DNA of 52,733 nt, taken from Richelia sp. SL_2_1. GTDB lineage: Bacteria > Cyanobacteriota > Cyanobacteriia > Cyanobacteriales > Nostocaceae. A program made the translations under genes and the position numbers. The notes beneath the pieces are model-generated. The model made no database searches and had not been told where the DNA came from. It saw only the letters and a program-made list of their open reading frames with translations. Positions 41,431 through 50,699 of the stretch are shown in pieces. Position 1 is the first letter of the stretch; the number at the start of each line of letters is the position of its first letter. The DNA lies in assembly GCA_012033205.1 (NCBI GenBank), contig JAAUSO010000027.1, positions 1 to 52,733 on the forward strand, written 5' to 3'.

Positions 41431-43833
41431 ATGTTACAGTCACATTTTGATACGGAAAATCCGCGCCATAAATCTTTTGTATTGCCGGGTGCAAAACCGC
41501 AGTACAATCCCGATCGTCCCGGACAGGTCAAGCATATTTTTCTCGATTTAAGTTTGGATATCTCTAACCAAACTGTACTTGGTACTTGTAAAATAACTTT
41601 AGCGCCGATACGGGACGGAGTAGACCGCTTACGTTTGGATGCTGTCAATTTAAATATTGAGTCGGTTGCTGTTGCTGGAACCCCACAGAAGTTTGATTAC
41701 GATGGTCAATATTTAGATATTGAATTGGATTCGCCGACTCAAGTCAATCGACGAGTTGAAATTATTATCGGCTATGGAGTAGAAAAACCCCAGCGCGGGA
41801 TTTATTTTATTCTCCCAGATGCACATTATCCCGATAAACCTACTCAAGTTTGGACTCAGGGAGAAGACGAAGATTCCCGCTTTTGGTTTCCTTGCTTTGA
41901 TTATCCCGGACAGTTGTCTACTTCGGAAATTAGAGTCACAGTTCCTAAACCTTTGATGGCAATTTCTAATGGTGAATTAGTCTCTGCTGAGGATGATGGG
42001 GAAAATAAAGTTTATCATTGGTTACAAAAGCAGGTTCATCCGACTTATTTAATGACTCTCGCTGTAGGTGATTTTGCCGAGATAAGTGATGAGTGGCATG
42101 GTAAACCTGTTACTTATTACGTAGAAAAGCCACGGTCAGCAGATGCTAAACGCACTATGGGTAAAACTCCGCAAATGATGGAGTTTCTCAGCGAAAAATA
42201 CGGTTATCTTTATGCTTTCCCGAAATACGCTCAAGTCTGCGTTGATGACTTTATTTTTGGGGGGATGGAGAATACGAATACTACGCTGTTAACTGATCGA
42301 TGTTTACTCGATGAAAAAGCAGCTGTTGATAATCGTAATGCTGAAAGTTTAGTTGTTCATGAATTAGCTCATCAATGGTTCGGTGATTTAGTTGTAATTA
42401 AACATTGGTCTCATGCTTGGGTTAAGGAGGGAATGGCTAGTTATTCTGAGGTGATGTGGACGGAACATGAATATGGTTCCCAAGAAGCAGATTACTATCG
42501 TTTACAGCAAGCACGTCGTTATATTGCTGAAGATAGTAGTCGCTATCGTCGTCCGATGGTAACTCATGTCTACCGAGAAGCTATTGAACTATATGACCGC
42601 CATATTTATGAAAAGGGTTCTTGTGTTTATCATATGTTGCGATCGCAGTTGGGAGATGATTTATTTTGGCGAGCGATTGCGACGTTTGTGAACGATAATG
42701 CTCATCAAACTGTGGAAACTATAGATTTATTACGAGCAATTGAAAAAGCAACTGGTCGTAATTTAACGTTTCTTTTTGACCAATATGTTTACCGTGGTGG
42801 ACATCCCGATTTTAAGGTTGTTTATAGTTGGGATGGTGATGCTAATTTAGCAAAGGTAACGGTTACTCAAACTCAAGTAAGTTCTGATGATAAAAATAAT
42901 GAAAATTTATTCGATTTAAAAGTTCCTATCGGTTTGGGTTATATCGAACAAGATGATTTGCAAGTTTTTACGGTAAGGGTTGCGGAAAAAGAACAAAGTT
43001 TTTACTTCCCCTCAAAGAAGAAACCCGATTTTATCAGCTTTGATGTCGGAAATCATTATCTCAAAACTGTAACTTTGGAATATCCGATACCAGAGTTGAA
43101 AGCTCAGTTACTCCACGATCAAAATCCTGTTTCCCGGATTTATGCTGCTAGTGCTTTAGCAAAGAAAAACAGTTTGGAAGCGGTGAAAGCTCTATCAGAA
43201 TCTTTAAAAAATGATGCTTTTTGGGGTGTACGTGTTGAAGTTGTTAAGCAACTAGGAGAAGTTCAGTTAGACCAAGTTTTTGACGTTTTGATTGAATATT
43301 TATCAGATGAAAATCCCTATGTCCGACGTGCAGTAGCCCAAACACTTGGCAAAATCAAAACTAATTCCAGCTATGAAGTTTTGAAAAAAGTTCTATCAAC
43401 TGGGGATGAAAGTTATTATGTTGAAGCCGCTGCTGCTGCTGCTATCGGTTCGATTGCTGCAACAATGGGAGAAGAAAAACCCGATGAAACCGAAGTATTG
43501 CAACTGTTTGAGCATATTTTACAATCAAAAGCCGGTTGGAATGAAGTTGTGAGAAATGGTGCTATTGCAGGTTTATCTGAATTAAAAACTAGTGAGGCTG
43601 CTTTAAATTTAATTCTAAATTATACCAAATTAGGTGTACCGCAACCTCTACGTTTGGGAGCAATTCGCGCTTTAGGAAAAATATCTGTTGCTCAAAACAA
43701 TGTAAATTTAGAAAGAATTTTAGAAAGATTAACCCAGCTCTCTCAAGAAACTTTCTTTTTAACTCAAGTTGCTGTAGCATCTCACTCGGACAAATGGAAA
43801 CTAAAAAAGCAATTGCAATTTTACGTACTTTAG
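41431..43833 (+). CDS. M1 family aminopeptidase (PepN-like), C-terminus frameshifted
   Basis: An 800-residue product as read. N-terminal beta-sandwich (RPGQVKHIFLDLSLDISNQT), then the catalytic domain with substrate motif FGGMENTN and the zinc site HELAH (H310, E311, H314) plus E333 in KEGMASY. Residues about 560-790 are HEAT-like repeats (VRRAVAQTLGKIKTNSSYEV and similar). After QVAVAS the frame ends in an unrelated SHSDKWKLKKQLQFYVL; adding one G between 43782 and 43783 gives VASALGQMETKKAIAIL and continues to 44012, as in longer relatives of about 860 residues. It removes N-terminal residues from peptides in the cytoplasm. Confidence 0.9.
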   Translation: MLQSHFDTENPRHKSFVLPGAKPQYNPDRPGQVKHIFLDLSLDISNQTVLGTCKITLAPIRDGVDRLRLDAVNLNIESVAVAGTPQKFDYDGQYLDIELDSPTQVNRRVEIIIGYGVEKPQRGIYFILPDAHYPDKPTQVWTQGEDEDSRFWFPCFDYPGQLSTSEIRVTVPKPLMAISNGELVSAEDDGENKVYHWLQKQVHPTYLMTLAVGDFAEISDEWHGKPVTYYVEKPRSADAKRTMGKTPQMMEFLSEKYGYLYAFPKYAQVCVDDFIFGGMENTNTTLLTDRCLLDEKAAVDNRNAESLVVHELAHQWFGDLVVIKHWSHAWVKEGMASYSEVMWTEHEYGSQEADYYRLQQARRYIAEDSSRYRRPMVTHVYREAIELYDRHIYEKGSCVYHMLRSQLGDDLFWRAIATFVNDNAHQTVETIDLLRAIEKATGRNLTFLFDQYVYRGGHPDFKVVYSWDGDANLAKVTVTQTQVSSDDKNNENLFDLKVPIGLGYIEQDDLQVFTVRVAEKEQSFYFPSKKKPDFISFDVGNHYLKTVTLEYPIPELKAQLLHDQNPVSRIYAASALAKKNSLEAVKALSESLKNDAFWGVRVEVVKQLGEVQLDQVFDVLIEYLSDENPYVRRAVAQTLGKIKTNSSYEVLKKVLSTGDESYYVEAAAAAAIGSIAATMGEEKPDETEVLQLFEHILQSKAGWNEVVRNGAIAGLSELKTSEAALNLILNYTKLGVPQPLRLGAIRALGKISVAQNNVNLERILERLTQLSQETFFLTQVAVASHSDKWKLKKQLQFYVL

Positions 43834-44012
43834 CTGAACAAACCCCAGATGGAAGGGTACGTCGTTATGCTGAGGAAGAAATTGAACAAGTGGTTAAGAA
43901 AACTGCATCCGATGGTGCGGTAAATGATTTACGTTCCCAACTAGAACAACTCAAAGAGCAAAATCAACAACTTAGAAGTCGTTTGGAAAGTTTGGAAGCT
44001 AAATCCAGTTGA
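43794..44012 (+). pseudogene. Displaced C-terminus of the M1 aminopeptidase
   Basis: In the +1-shifted frame: METKKAIAILRTLAEQTPDG, RVRRYAEEEIEQVVKK, then a coiled coil (LRSQLEQLKEQNQQLRSRLE) ending LEAKSS. It continues the HEAT-repeat domain of the preceding gene and has no ribosome site of its own. It is the natural end of the peptidase, separated by a one-base deletion or a sequencing error. Confidence 0.8.
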
Positions 44013-44037
44013 CAGTGGACAGTTGACAGTGGACAGT
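44010..44037. repeat. Heptamer array (GACAGTGG/GACAGTT)n
   Basis: About four units directly overlapping the TGA that ends the shifted peptidase frame. Confidence 0.75.
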
Positions 44038-44454
44038 TCCTAGATTATGGTCTGGGAACTATTTTGACTGCAATGGGGTTTTGATTGAATTTTAGATGAA
44101 GTTATTGTAAAATTTGTCACTCTGTGGTTAAATAGCATTCATTTGATGTTTATAAAATATAGTTTTATGCATTTTAAATAAAATTTTCGTAAAGATTGGA
44201 CTAACTTGGTAATTCTGATAACATTAAGATTACTATTTTAAAGATGTGATAAATTTTCTGTGAAGAGACTAAAGCTGTTTTAGCTAAAATTCACAGCACT
44301 ATTGATGTTTTTATGTTCCTGGTAAAGGATTATTTATATCTATTTCAAGATTTTGTTAAAGCTTTTGTTCAAGATGTAGTTTTCAGTACTGAGTAAATTA
44401 AATCGTTAAAAATACCGCTATTGGAGGAGTATTTTTTTTGAACAATGTACTATT
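44038..44454. other. Promoter region of the polysaccharide operon
   Basis: A/T-rich DNA with no coding signal, leading to the possible structured leader at 44455-44510. GGAGGAG near 44423 is followed by a T-run and has no start codon in range. Confidence 0.5.
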
Positions 44455-44510
44455 TTAGACGGCAAGAGATTATTCTTGTCGATGTCATGACTAAAAAATT
44501 GCGCGTCTAA
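44455..44510 (+). promoter_or_regulatory. Possible structured RNA leader before the polysaccharide operon
   Basis: The outer stem TTAGACG (44455-44461) pairs exactly with CGTCTAA (44504-44510). Inside it CGGCAAGA pairs with TCTTGTCG (one G-U) around GATTAT; the two stems share the CG at 44460-44461, so they may be alternatives. The element ends 24 bases before the first ATG (44535). It may be a regulatory leader or operator; inferred from pairing only. Confidence 0.35.
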
Positions 44511-44534
44511 TATTATTGTGCGGGATGGTTAGCA

Positions 44535-45752
44535 ATGCGTAAGCCAGTTTTAACAATTTTTTACCAATATAATCCTTGGAACACTACGATTGGAGGAATA
44601 CAAACATTAATTAATATTTTTATCAAGTATGCTCCGAAGGAATTTGAGGTCAGACTTGTTGGAACGGCAAATGATAAAAATGAGACTTTAGATAGATGGC
44701 AAACCAGAGGATTTCTAGGAAGAGAAATTAAGTTTCTACCTTTATTTGTAGTCGAAGACGATAACGTTAGGGGTGTGGTACCGACAACGGTAAAATATGC
44801 CGCTGCCATGATGGGGCGTTGTTATGCTTCTGATTTTATGCATTTTTATAGACTGGAGCCGACAATCGCGACTTTGAAATGGAAAGGGGAAAAGACGCTG
44901 TTTATCCAGAACGATATCAAAAAGCAGATGACATCTATAAATGATAAAAATGCAATTTTGTGGCGGAGATTGCCATTGGCTTATTTCGCTTTAGAACGTT
45001 TATTGGTCGGACAATTTGACCACATTTACTCATGCAATAGTGACTCTATCTCACTTTATCAACAGCGTTATCCCGATATCTCCGACAGAGTGAGCTTGTT
45101 GAACAATACTTTTGACGAAGAGGTTTTTTATCCAGTTTCCGATCAACAACGCGATCGCCAAAGAGGGGAATTAGCAAACAAATTGAATCTTGACGAAAAT
45201 ACCCGTTTTGTGCTGTTTGCTGGTAGACTGCATCCACAAAAAGACCCTTTATTATTAATACGTTCGATCAAAGCATTAGACGAGCCGAATATTCACTTGT
45301 TGATTGCGGGTGAGGGAGAATTAGCAGCTAGAGTAAAAAATGAAATTAATTCCTTGGGATTAGAGCAGCGAGTCACCATGCTAGGAATAGTTCGACAACA
45401 GGAATTATCTAATTTACATCGGGCTAGTAATGCTGTAATCTTAACCAGCGCTTTTGAAGGATTGCCGTTTGTGGTTTTAGAAGCCCTTGCTTGCGGAACC
45501 CCAATCGTCACAACAGAAGCTGGTGACACTCCGAGGTTACTATCTCCCAAAAGTGGGGTTGTTTGTCAAAGGCGAACACCCGAATGTATCGCTTCAGCTT
45601 TACGTAAAGTTGCGATGCATCCAGAAAGTTATCCAGTCGCAGAATGTATAAAAAGCGCCCAGCCTTATGCTGCCAGCACTGTAGTCAATCAAGTTTACAG
45701 TCAAATGTGGCAACGTTGGGAAAGGCGCTTCAAACAATCTGTTAGTGTTTAA
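44535..45752 (+). CDS. Family 4 glycosyltransferase 1 of the polysaccharide operon
   Basis: A 405-residue GT-B fold enzyme. The N-terminal YQYNPWNTTIGGIQTLINIF has the glycine-rich acceptor loop; the donor domain shows VLFAGRLHPQKDPLLLIRSI, LLIAGEGELAARVK, and the E-x7-E region SAFEGLPFVVLEALACGTPI followed by VTTEAGDTPRLL. It adds a sugar to a lipid-linked oligosaccharide in the cytoplasm. It is the first gene of the operon; the next ATG follows within 40 bp. Confidence 0.9.
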   Translation: MRKPVLTIFYQYNPWNTTIGGIQTLINIFIKYAPKEFEVRLVGTANDKNETLDRWQTRGFLGREIKFLPLFVVEDDNVRGVVPTTVKYAAAMMGRCYASDFMHFYRLEPTIATLKWKGEKTLFIQNDIKKQMTSINDKNAILWRRLPLAYFALERLLVGQFDHIYSCNSDSISLYQQRYPDISDRVSLLNNTFDEEVFYPVSDQQRDRQRGELANKLNLDENTRFVLFAGRLHPQKDPLLLIRSIKALDEPNIHLLIAGEGELAARVKNEINSLGLEQRVTMLGIVRQQELSNLHRASNAVILTSAFEGLPFVVLEALACGTPIVTTEAGDTPRLLSPKSGVVCQRRTPECIASALRKVAMHPESYPVAECIKSAQPYAASTVVNQVYSQMWQRWERRFKQSVSV

Positions 45753-45789
45753 CGGTTATAACCATCTTGAGAGCAAAAACGAGCGAAAG

Positions 45790-46974
45790 ATGAAAATTGC
45801 AGTAATTGGTGCAAAAGGTCTACCTCCCAGACAGGGCGGAATTGAGCATTACTGTGCGGAAATTTATCCCCGCATGGTTACTCAGGGTCATCATGTAGAT
45901 TTATTTGCTCGTTCTTCTTATATCGATAGTTCTTGGTTAGAGAACTACTATTTTGAAGGTGTGAAAGTGATTTCTTTACCAGATGTACGGATGAGAGGTG
46001 TAGATGCTTTTATTACATCTGCATTGGGAGCATTAGCTAGCACTGGTAATAGATACGACATCATTCATTTTCAGGCTCTGGGTCCATCTTTATTTACAGG
46101 ATTATCGAGGATTGCCACAAAGTCCAAGATTGTTGTTACCTGTCATGGATTAGATTGGCAGCGGGCGAAATGGGGGAATTTTTCGACTCGTTTGATTCAA
46201 ATGGGCGAACAGACGGCAGTACGTTACGCTCACGGAATGATTGCGGTTTCTGATGCGCTCAAGACCTATTTTTTACAAACCTACGGTAGGGAAGTAGTAT
46301 ATATTCCTACTGCTCCTGCTAATTATGTAAATTCCGATCCAAATTTTGTCTACGGTACAAAATTAGGTCTTGAGCGGGGACGATATATGTTGTTTTTGGG
46401 TAGATTAGTACCGGAAAAACGTCCCGACTTACTTGTGGAAGCCTTTATGAATTTACAACCATCAAACTGGAAGTTAGTTTTAGCTGGAGGTGTGAGTAAT
46501 ACAAAAAATTTTACTGTCAAATTATTAGAGCAAATTGCTCGCGATCGCAATATTGTATTTGCAGGGGAATTGCGAGGAGCGCGGTTAGCAGAAATTGTCC
46601 GGGGGGCTGGATTATTTGTCCTACCTTCGGATGTAGAAGGATTACCAATGGCAATGTTAGAAGCGATGCGTGAAGGTATTCCCATATTAGCAAGTGATAT
46701 ACCACCTCATCAGCAATTGATTGGTGAGGAACGAGGTAAGTTATTTGCAGCCGGTTGCTTAGAATCTTGTATTCAAGAACTATCCTGGGCTACCGAAAAC
46801 TCAACTCATATGGCAGTAATGGCTCATCATGCACAGAATTATGTTTGTGGCAACTATAGCTGGGAATATATTACTAATGAAACTTTGAAATTATATGAAA
46901 ATCTGCTCGGCTTACCTTCAGAAGTGAATGTGAAAAAATCTGAAAATAATAAACAGTTAACAGTGAGGAGTTAG
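45790..46974 (+). CDS. Family 4 glycosyltransferase 2
   Basis: A 394-residue GT4 enzyme: MKIAVIGAKGLPPRQGGIEH at the start is typical of rhamnosyl-/mannosyl-type transferases in exopolysaccharide loci; HFQALGPSLFTGLSR, TCHGLDWQRAKWG, YMLFLGRLVPEKRPDLLVEA, and LPSDVEGLPMAMLEAMREGI follow. An in-frame earlier start at 45745 would overlap the previous gene; GAGCGAAAG before ATG 45790 favours the latter. The C-terminal QLTVRS-stop comes from an AACAGTGAGGAGTTAGGAG repeat, so the tail is repeat-derived. Confidence 0.9.
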   Translation: MKIAVIGAKGLPPRQGGIEHYCAEIYPRMVTQGHHVDLFARSSYIDSSWLENYYFEGVKVISLPDVRMRGVDAFITSALGALASTGNRYDIIHFQALGPSLFTGLSRIATKSKIVVTCHGLDWQRAKWGNFSTRLIQMGEQTAVRYAHGMIAVSDALKTYFLQTYGREVVYIPTAPANYVNSDPNFVYGTKLGLERGRYMLFLGRLVPEKRPDLLVEAFMNLQPSNWKLVLAGGVSNTKNFTVKLLEQIARDRNIVFAGELRGARLAEIVRGAGLFVLPSDVEGLPMAMLEAMREGIPILASDIPPHQQLIGEERGKLFAAGCLESCIQELSWATENSTHMAVMAHHAQNYVCGNYSWEYITNETLKLYENLLGLPSEVNVKKSENNKQLTVRS

Positions 46975-47085
46975 GAGTGAGGAGTGAGGAGTTAGGAGTG
47001 AGGAGTTAAGAGTTAGTGGATAGTGGTTAAGATTCAAGAAGCAACCATCAACTGTCAACTGTCAACTGTCAACTATTAATTATCA
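46955..47085. repeat. Heptamer arrays (GGAGTGA/GGAGTTA)n and (CAACTGT)n
   Basis: About seven units of GAGGAGT and four of TCAACTG between the second glycosyltransferase and the wzc-like gene, inside the operon. Readthrough must cross them. Confidence 0.8.
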
Positions 47086-47087
47086 AC

Positions 47088-49241
47088 ATGGAGAAAGGTA
47101 TTTCATCCTTACTAATGGTGTTAAAGCGACGAAGCTTACCTACGCTGGCAACTTTTGCAGCGGTGATTGGTGGAGCTGTGGCTTATCTTAGTGTTACTCC
47201 GCGAGTTTATCAAACATCTGCGCGGTTGATGCTAATAGGAAAACAGGTGAGTGTTTCTGAATTGGGTAGAGATTTAACTCAGGTTGGAAATGCGACTCCG
47301 GGTGGTCCGAGTCCATTGGCTGACCAAGCTGAGTTGGTAAAATCGCAACGGGTGTTGGATAAAGCAATTGAAATATATAATTCTCAATTCCAAGGTACAA
47401 ATCAGCAGAGTGTTGAAGAAGACAATATAGATACAGGATATTTACGTAAAAATTTGAGTGTGAAAATCGTTCCGGCGACTAATATTCTGCAAATCAACTA
47501 TGAAAATCAAAACCCAGTATTAGCGGCTCAATTGCTCAATGCTTTATCAACAGCGATGGTTGAGTATGATATTAAAGCTATTAATTCCGAAGCGACAAAA
47601 GTTCAAGAATTTTTAGAAAATAAACAACTGCCGATAGCAACAAAGAAATTGCAACAAACGGAAGCGGCAGAAAATCAGTATAGACAAGCCAGCGGTATTG
47701 TTGCATTTGACGAACAAACCGAAGCTTTGGTAAAGAATTTAGCATCTCTCGAAGAGCAAGAACGAACTTTGAGCGCTTTACTCCAAGAAGTGCGATCGCA
47801 ATCCGCTTCTTTACGAGAAATAACCAATGCGGATAATTTGAGCAATGCTTATTCTGCGGTACGCAGTGGTTCAGATGAAGAATTAGTAAAAATGCGAGCA
47901 GCTTTAGCAGAGTTGGAACGTCAATTGGTAGAAGTGCGGTTGCGGTTTACTCAAAATCATCCCCAAGTCATAGAGTTAGAGGAAAAACGCAATGCTTTCC
48001 GTCAGATGTACCAACAGGAGTTAGCTCAAGTATCATCGACAAATCAAGCAGTTGCTTCCAACAAGATAGCGAGCGATCAACTTTCTCAACAGTTAACTTC
48101 TGAATTAATATCCAAAGAAGTTGAACGTTTAGCAATTGAAAATAAATTAGCAACTGTACAAACACAAACATCGAATTTACAAGCTCGTTTAGCTCAATTA
48201 CCAATTAAACAGCAGCCTTTAACAACACTTGTGCGTCAACGGGAAGAAGCTGCGGCAAGTTTAAAGTTTTTGCAAAGCAAGTTGGAAGAAGCAAGAATTG
48301 CTCAAGCCCAAAAGGTAAGTAATGTCCGAGTGATCGAATCAGCAACAGTACCAAATTCACCAGCATCGCCGAAAAAATCGGTAGTTTTGGCTTTAGCGAC
48401 GATTTTTGGTGGTGTTTTAGCGAGTGGCGTGATTTTACTCTTAGAATTGATGGATAACACCTTAAGAGACCCAAGAGAAGCCGAAGAATTACTCAATTTA
48501 CCATTATTGGGAGTATTACCGCGTTTACCTGTTAAGACTTTGGTTTTAGAACCCTCAGACAGATTTTTAGACCAAATTGGTTTGGTAGAACCCTACCGAA
48601 TGCTATTCAAAACCTTGGAGTTTCGCAATGATGCTGTATTGCACCTGATTGTGGTTAGCAGCACCATTTCCGGTGAAGGTAAATCTGTGGTAGTTTCTCA
48701 CCTAGCCGCAGTTTCTGCAATGTTGTCTCGAAAAACACTGATAATCGATGCAGATTTACGCAGACCAGCACAGCATACTCTATTCAATTTACCACCGAAG
48801 CCAGGGATTACTGAAATAATTGAGGGTAAAAGAAGCTTTGTTGATGCGATACAAAAGACAGATGTAGAGAATTTAGATATTCTAACTTGTGGTGAACTCC
48901 ACGGAAGACCTTCGCAATTGTTAGAGTCTGTAGAAATGAAATCGATTCTAGAATCAGCGCAGAAAGAATACGATTTAGTTATTGTAGATACTCCACCTTT
49001 AAGTGCTTGTGCGGATGCATCAACTTTGGGTAAACAGAGTGATGGAGTTGTTTTGGTAACACGTCCGGGCTTTACTAACAAAGAAATATTGCAAAGAGCG
49101 GTATCAGAATTGACTAGTAATCAAATATCGATTTTAGGAGTAGTAGTTAATGGAATGTCCAATCTGACAGAAGAATATTATCGTTATCCGGTGAAAAGTT
49201 ATCAACCGACAAGATATTTGACTCCGGGGGGAAGAAGATAA
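47088..49241 (+). CDS. Wzc-type polysaccharide co-polymerase / tyrosine autokinase
   Basis: A 717-residue protein: Wzz-type N-terminal domain with membrane helix 1 (LATFAAVIGGAVAYLSV), a long periplasmic coiled coil (about 190-390), a PxxP-flanked second helix (VPNSPASPKKSVVLALATIF then GGVLASGVILLLE), and a cytoplasmic BY-kinase domain with Walker A SSTISGEGKS (Lys about 532), Walker A' TLIIDADLRRP and Walker B LVIVDTPP (Asp about 634). Five tyrosines near the C-terminus (EEYYRYPVKSYQPTRY) are the likely autophosphorylation cluster. It controls polymer length and export of exopolysaccharide. The next gene starts 3 bp after it. Confidence 0.92.
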   Translation: MEKGISSLLMVLKRRSLPTLATFAAVIGGAVAYLSVTPRVYQTSARLMLIGKQVSVSELGRDLTQVGNATPGGPSPLADQAELVKSQRVLDKAIEIYNSQFQGTNQQSVEEDNIDTGYLRKNLSVKIVPATNILQINYENQNPVLAAQLLNALSTAMVEYDIKAINSEATKVQEFLENKQLPIATKKLQQTEAAENQYRQASGIVAFDEQTEALVKNLASLEEQERTLSALLQEVRSQSASLREITNADNLSNAYSAVRSGSDEELVKMRAALAELERQLVEVRLRFTQNHPQVIELEEKRNAFRQMYQQELAQVSSTNQAVASNKIASDQLSQQLTSELISKEVERLAIENKLATVQTQTSNLQARLAQLPIKQQPLTTLVRQREEAAASLKFLQSKLEEARIAQAQKVSNVRVIESATVPNSPASPKKSVVLALATIFGGVLASGVILLLELMDNTLRDPREAEELLNLPLLGVLPRLPVKTLVLEPSDRFLDQIGLVEPYRMLFKTLEFRNDAVLHLIVVSSTISGEGKSVVVSHLAAVSAMLSRKTLIIDADLRRPAQHTLFNLPPKPGITEIIEGKRSFVDAIQKTDVENLDILTCGELHGRPSQLLESVEMKSILESAQKEYDLVIVDTPPLSACADASTLGKQSDGVVLVTRPGFTNKEILQRAVSELTSNQISILGVVVNGMSNLTEEYYRYPVKSYQPTRYLTPGGRR

Positions 49242-49243
49242 AG

Positions 49244-50623
49244 ATGTTAACAAATAAACAGTTCAACAGTTCTTCTTACCTGTCATTTTTAGTAGGATTG
49301 GCAGGAGTTGGAATTGGTGTAGCTGTGGGATTTGGGGCTGGTGCAATACCCGTGGTGGTAGGTTTGCTTTTGGGTGTAGTAGCGGTACTCATATTCTTTT
49401 TTGCTCGATTTGAACAAGCGGTATTAACTTTATTAGTATTACGTAGTTCTTTAGATCCTTTTTCTGCACAGCAGGTACCTGCGGCTTTTGCAATTGGTTT
49501 GGATGGGTTAACAATACTTTATGTCATAGTTCAAATATTAATTGGAAGAAAGGTTCATACAGATAAATTCTTCTGGGTTTTTGCGGGATGGGTAGGGTTT
49601 TTAGGAATATGGGTAATTTTACCAATAGTCGGTTGGGGATTATTAGGAAAAACCTATTTACTAGATGGAATTAGAGAATGGACGCGGATATTTTCTTGGT
49701 TAATGGTATATTTGCTGGTGATGCAATTAAAAGGGAAAATTCATCCACAAAAAGCAATTTCTGCCTTATTTTTTAGTCTTTTTATCCCACTGACAGTAGG
49801 ATTATTACAGCTTTTTGTACCTTCACAGCTACCTCGGATACTAGCTTGTCCAAATTGTATTAATTCAACAATTGGTCATCCTAGTGCTTTCGGGAGCTTT
49901 TTATTTTTATTTATTTGTTTAACTTTATGGAAGTTAGGACAAGCACGCAACCGCTGGGGATGGATGACGTTATTAGGTTTAATTGCTTTTCTAATGGTAA
50001 TGAGTAGGTCATTAACCAGCTTATTAATGTTTTCTGTATTTATAATTGCTTTAATCGCGCCAAAATTAAATTTATTAAGATTAATTGGAGGAGTTTTATG
50101 TATTGTATTAATATTTTACCTATTTGCAAGTACAGAATTTGGGCATGAAAAGCTAAATGCACTTTTGGAAACACCATTATTTAATCCAGATTTAGATATA
50201 TCTCGAACAATATTATTATCATTTGGAGATGGAAACAGCGCCAATTGGCGAATTGCTCAATGGTCATTTTTAATAGATGCTTGGAAACAATCACCGCTTT
50301 TAGGATACGGTTTGGGTACTAGTCAATATATAACTTATTTTCAAAATTATGCTCATAATGATTACCTGCGATTTCTTGCAGAAACTGGAATTATCGGATT
50401 TGTCAGTTTTATTGTATTTCTGGGAATACAAATGCTTAGGTTAGTTAAAATTTTGCAGTCTTCTCCTATATTAAGTCAGCGTCGCAAACTATCATCAATT
50501 ATGATAGCTATTTTTGTGGCGATACTTGTAGGAATGGCGACTGATAATGTTTGGAATCATACAACTTTGTTTTTCTACTGGAGTTTGTTATGTGCAGTAA
50601 TAGGTTGGGAATCAAAATACTAA
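49244..50623 (+). CDS. O-antigen ligase / Wzy-type polymerase
   Basis: A 459-residue integral membrane protein with about 11-12 helices (FLVGLAGVGIGVAVGFGAGA onward). The large periplasmic loop carries GYGLGTSQYITYFQNYAHND, where the YGxG...HND pattern (His followed by Asn-Asp) is the hallmark of the Wzy_C/WaaL superfamily. It polymerises or ligates lipid-linked repeats at the outer face of the membrane. Only 2 bp separate it from the wzc-like gene, so translation is probably coupled. Confidence 0.9.
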   Translation: MLTNKQFNSSSYLSFLVGLAGVGIGVAVGFGAGAIPVVVGLLLGVVAVLIFFFARFEQAVLTLLVLRSSLDPFSAQQVPAAFAIGLDGLTILYVIVQILIGRKVHTDKFFWVFAGWVGFLGIWVILPIVGWGLLGKTYLLDGIREWTRIFSWLMVYLLVMQLKGKIHPQKAISALFFSLFIPLTVGLLQLFVPSQLPRILACPNCINSTIGHPSAFGSFLFLFICLTLWKLGQARNRWGWMTLLGLIAFLMVMSRSLTSLLMFSVFIIALIAPKLNLLRLIGGVLCIVLIFYLFASTEFGHEKLNALLETPLFNPDLDISRTILLSFGDGNSANWRIAQWSFLIDAWKQSPLLGYGLGTSQYITYFQNYAHNDYLRFLAETGIIGFVSFIVFLGIQMLRLVKILQSSPILSQRRKLSSIMIAIFVAILVGMATDNVWNHTTLFFYWSLLCAVIGWESKY

Positions 50624-50699
50624 AAAAATATCAATTTACTTTTTGCAGCTAAAGAAACAAGATGAAAACGTTTTTTTGTAAATATTGGGAGTTGATAAT

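Noticed and set aside
45745-45790. Overlapping upstream start for the second glycosyltransferase
   Set aside because: The extension MFNGYNHLESKNERK does not resemble the family N-terminus, while MKIAVIGAKG at 45790 does and has its own ribosome site.
48205-48474. 89-residue minus-strand frame within the wzc-like gene, and similar frames inside other large genes
   Set aside because: Antisense shadows with no independent start signal or family resemblance.
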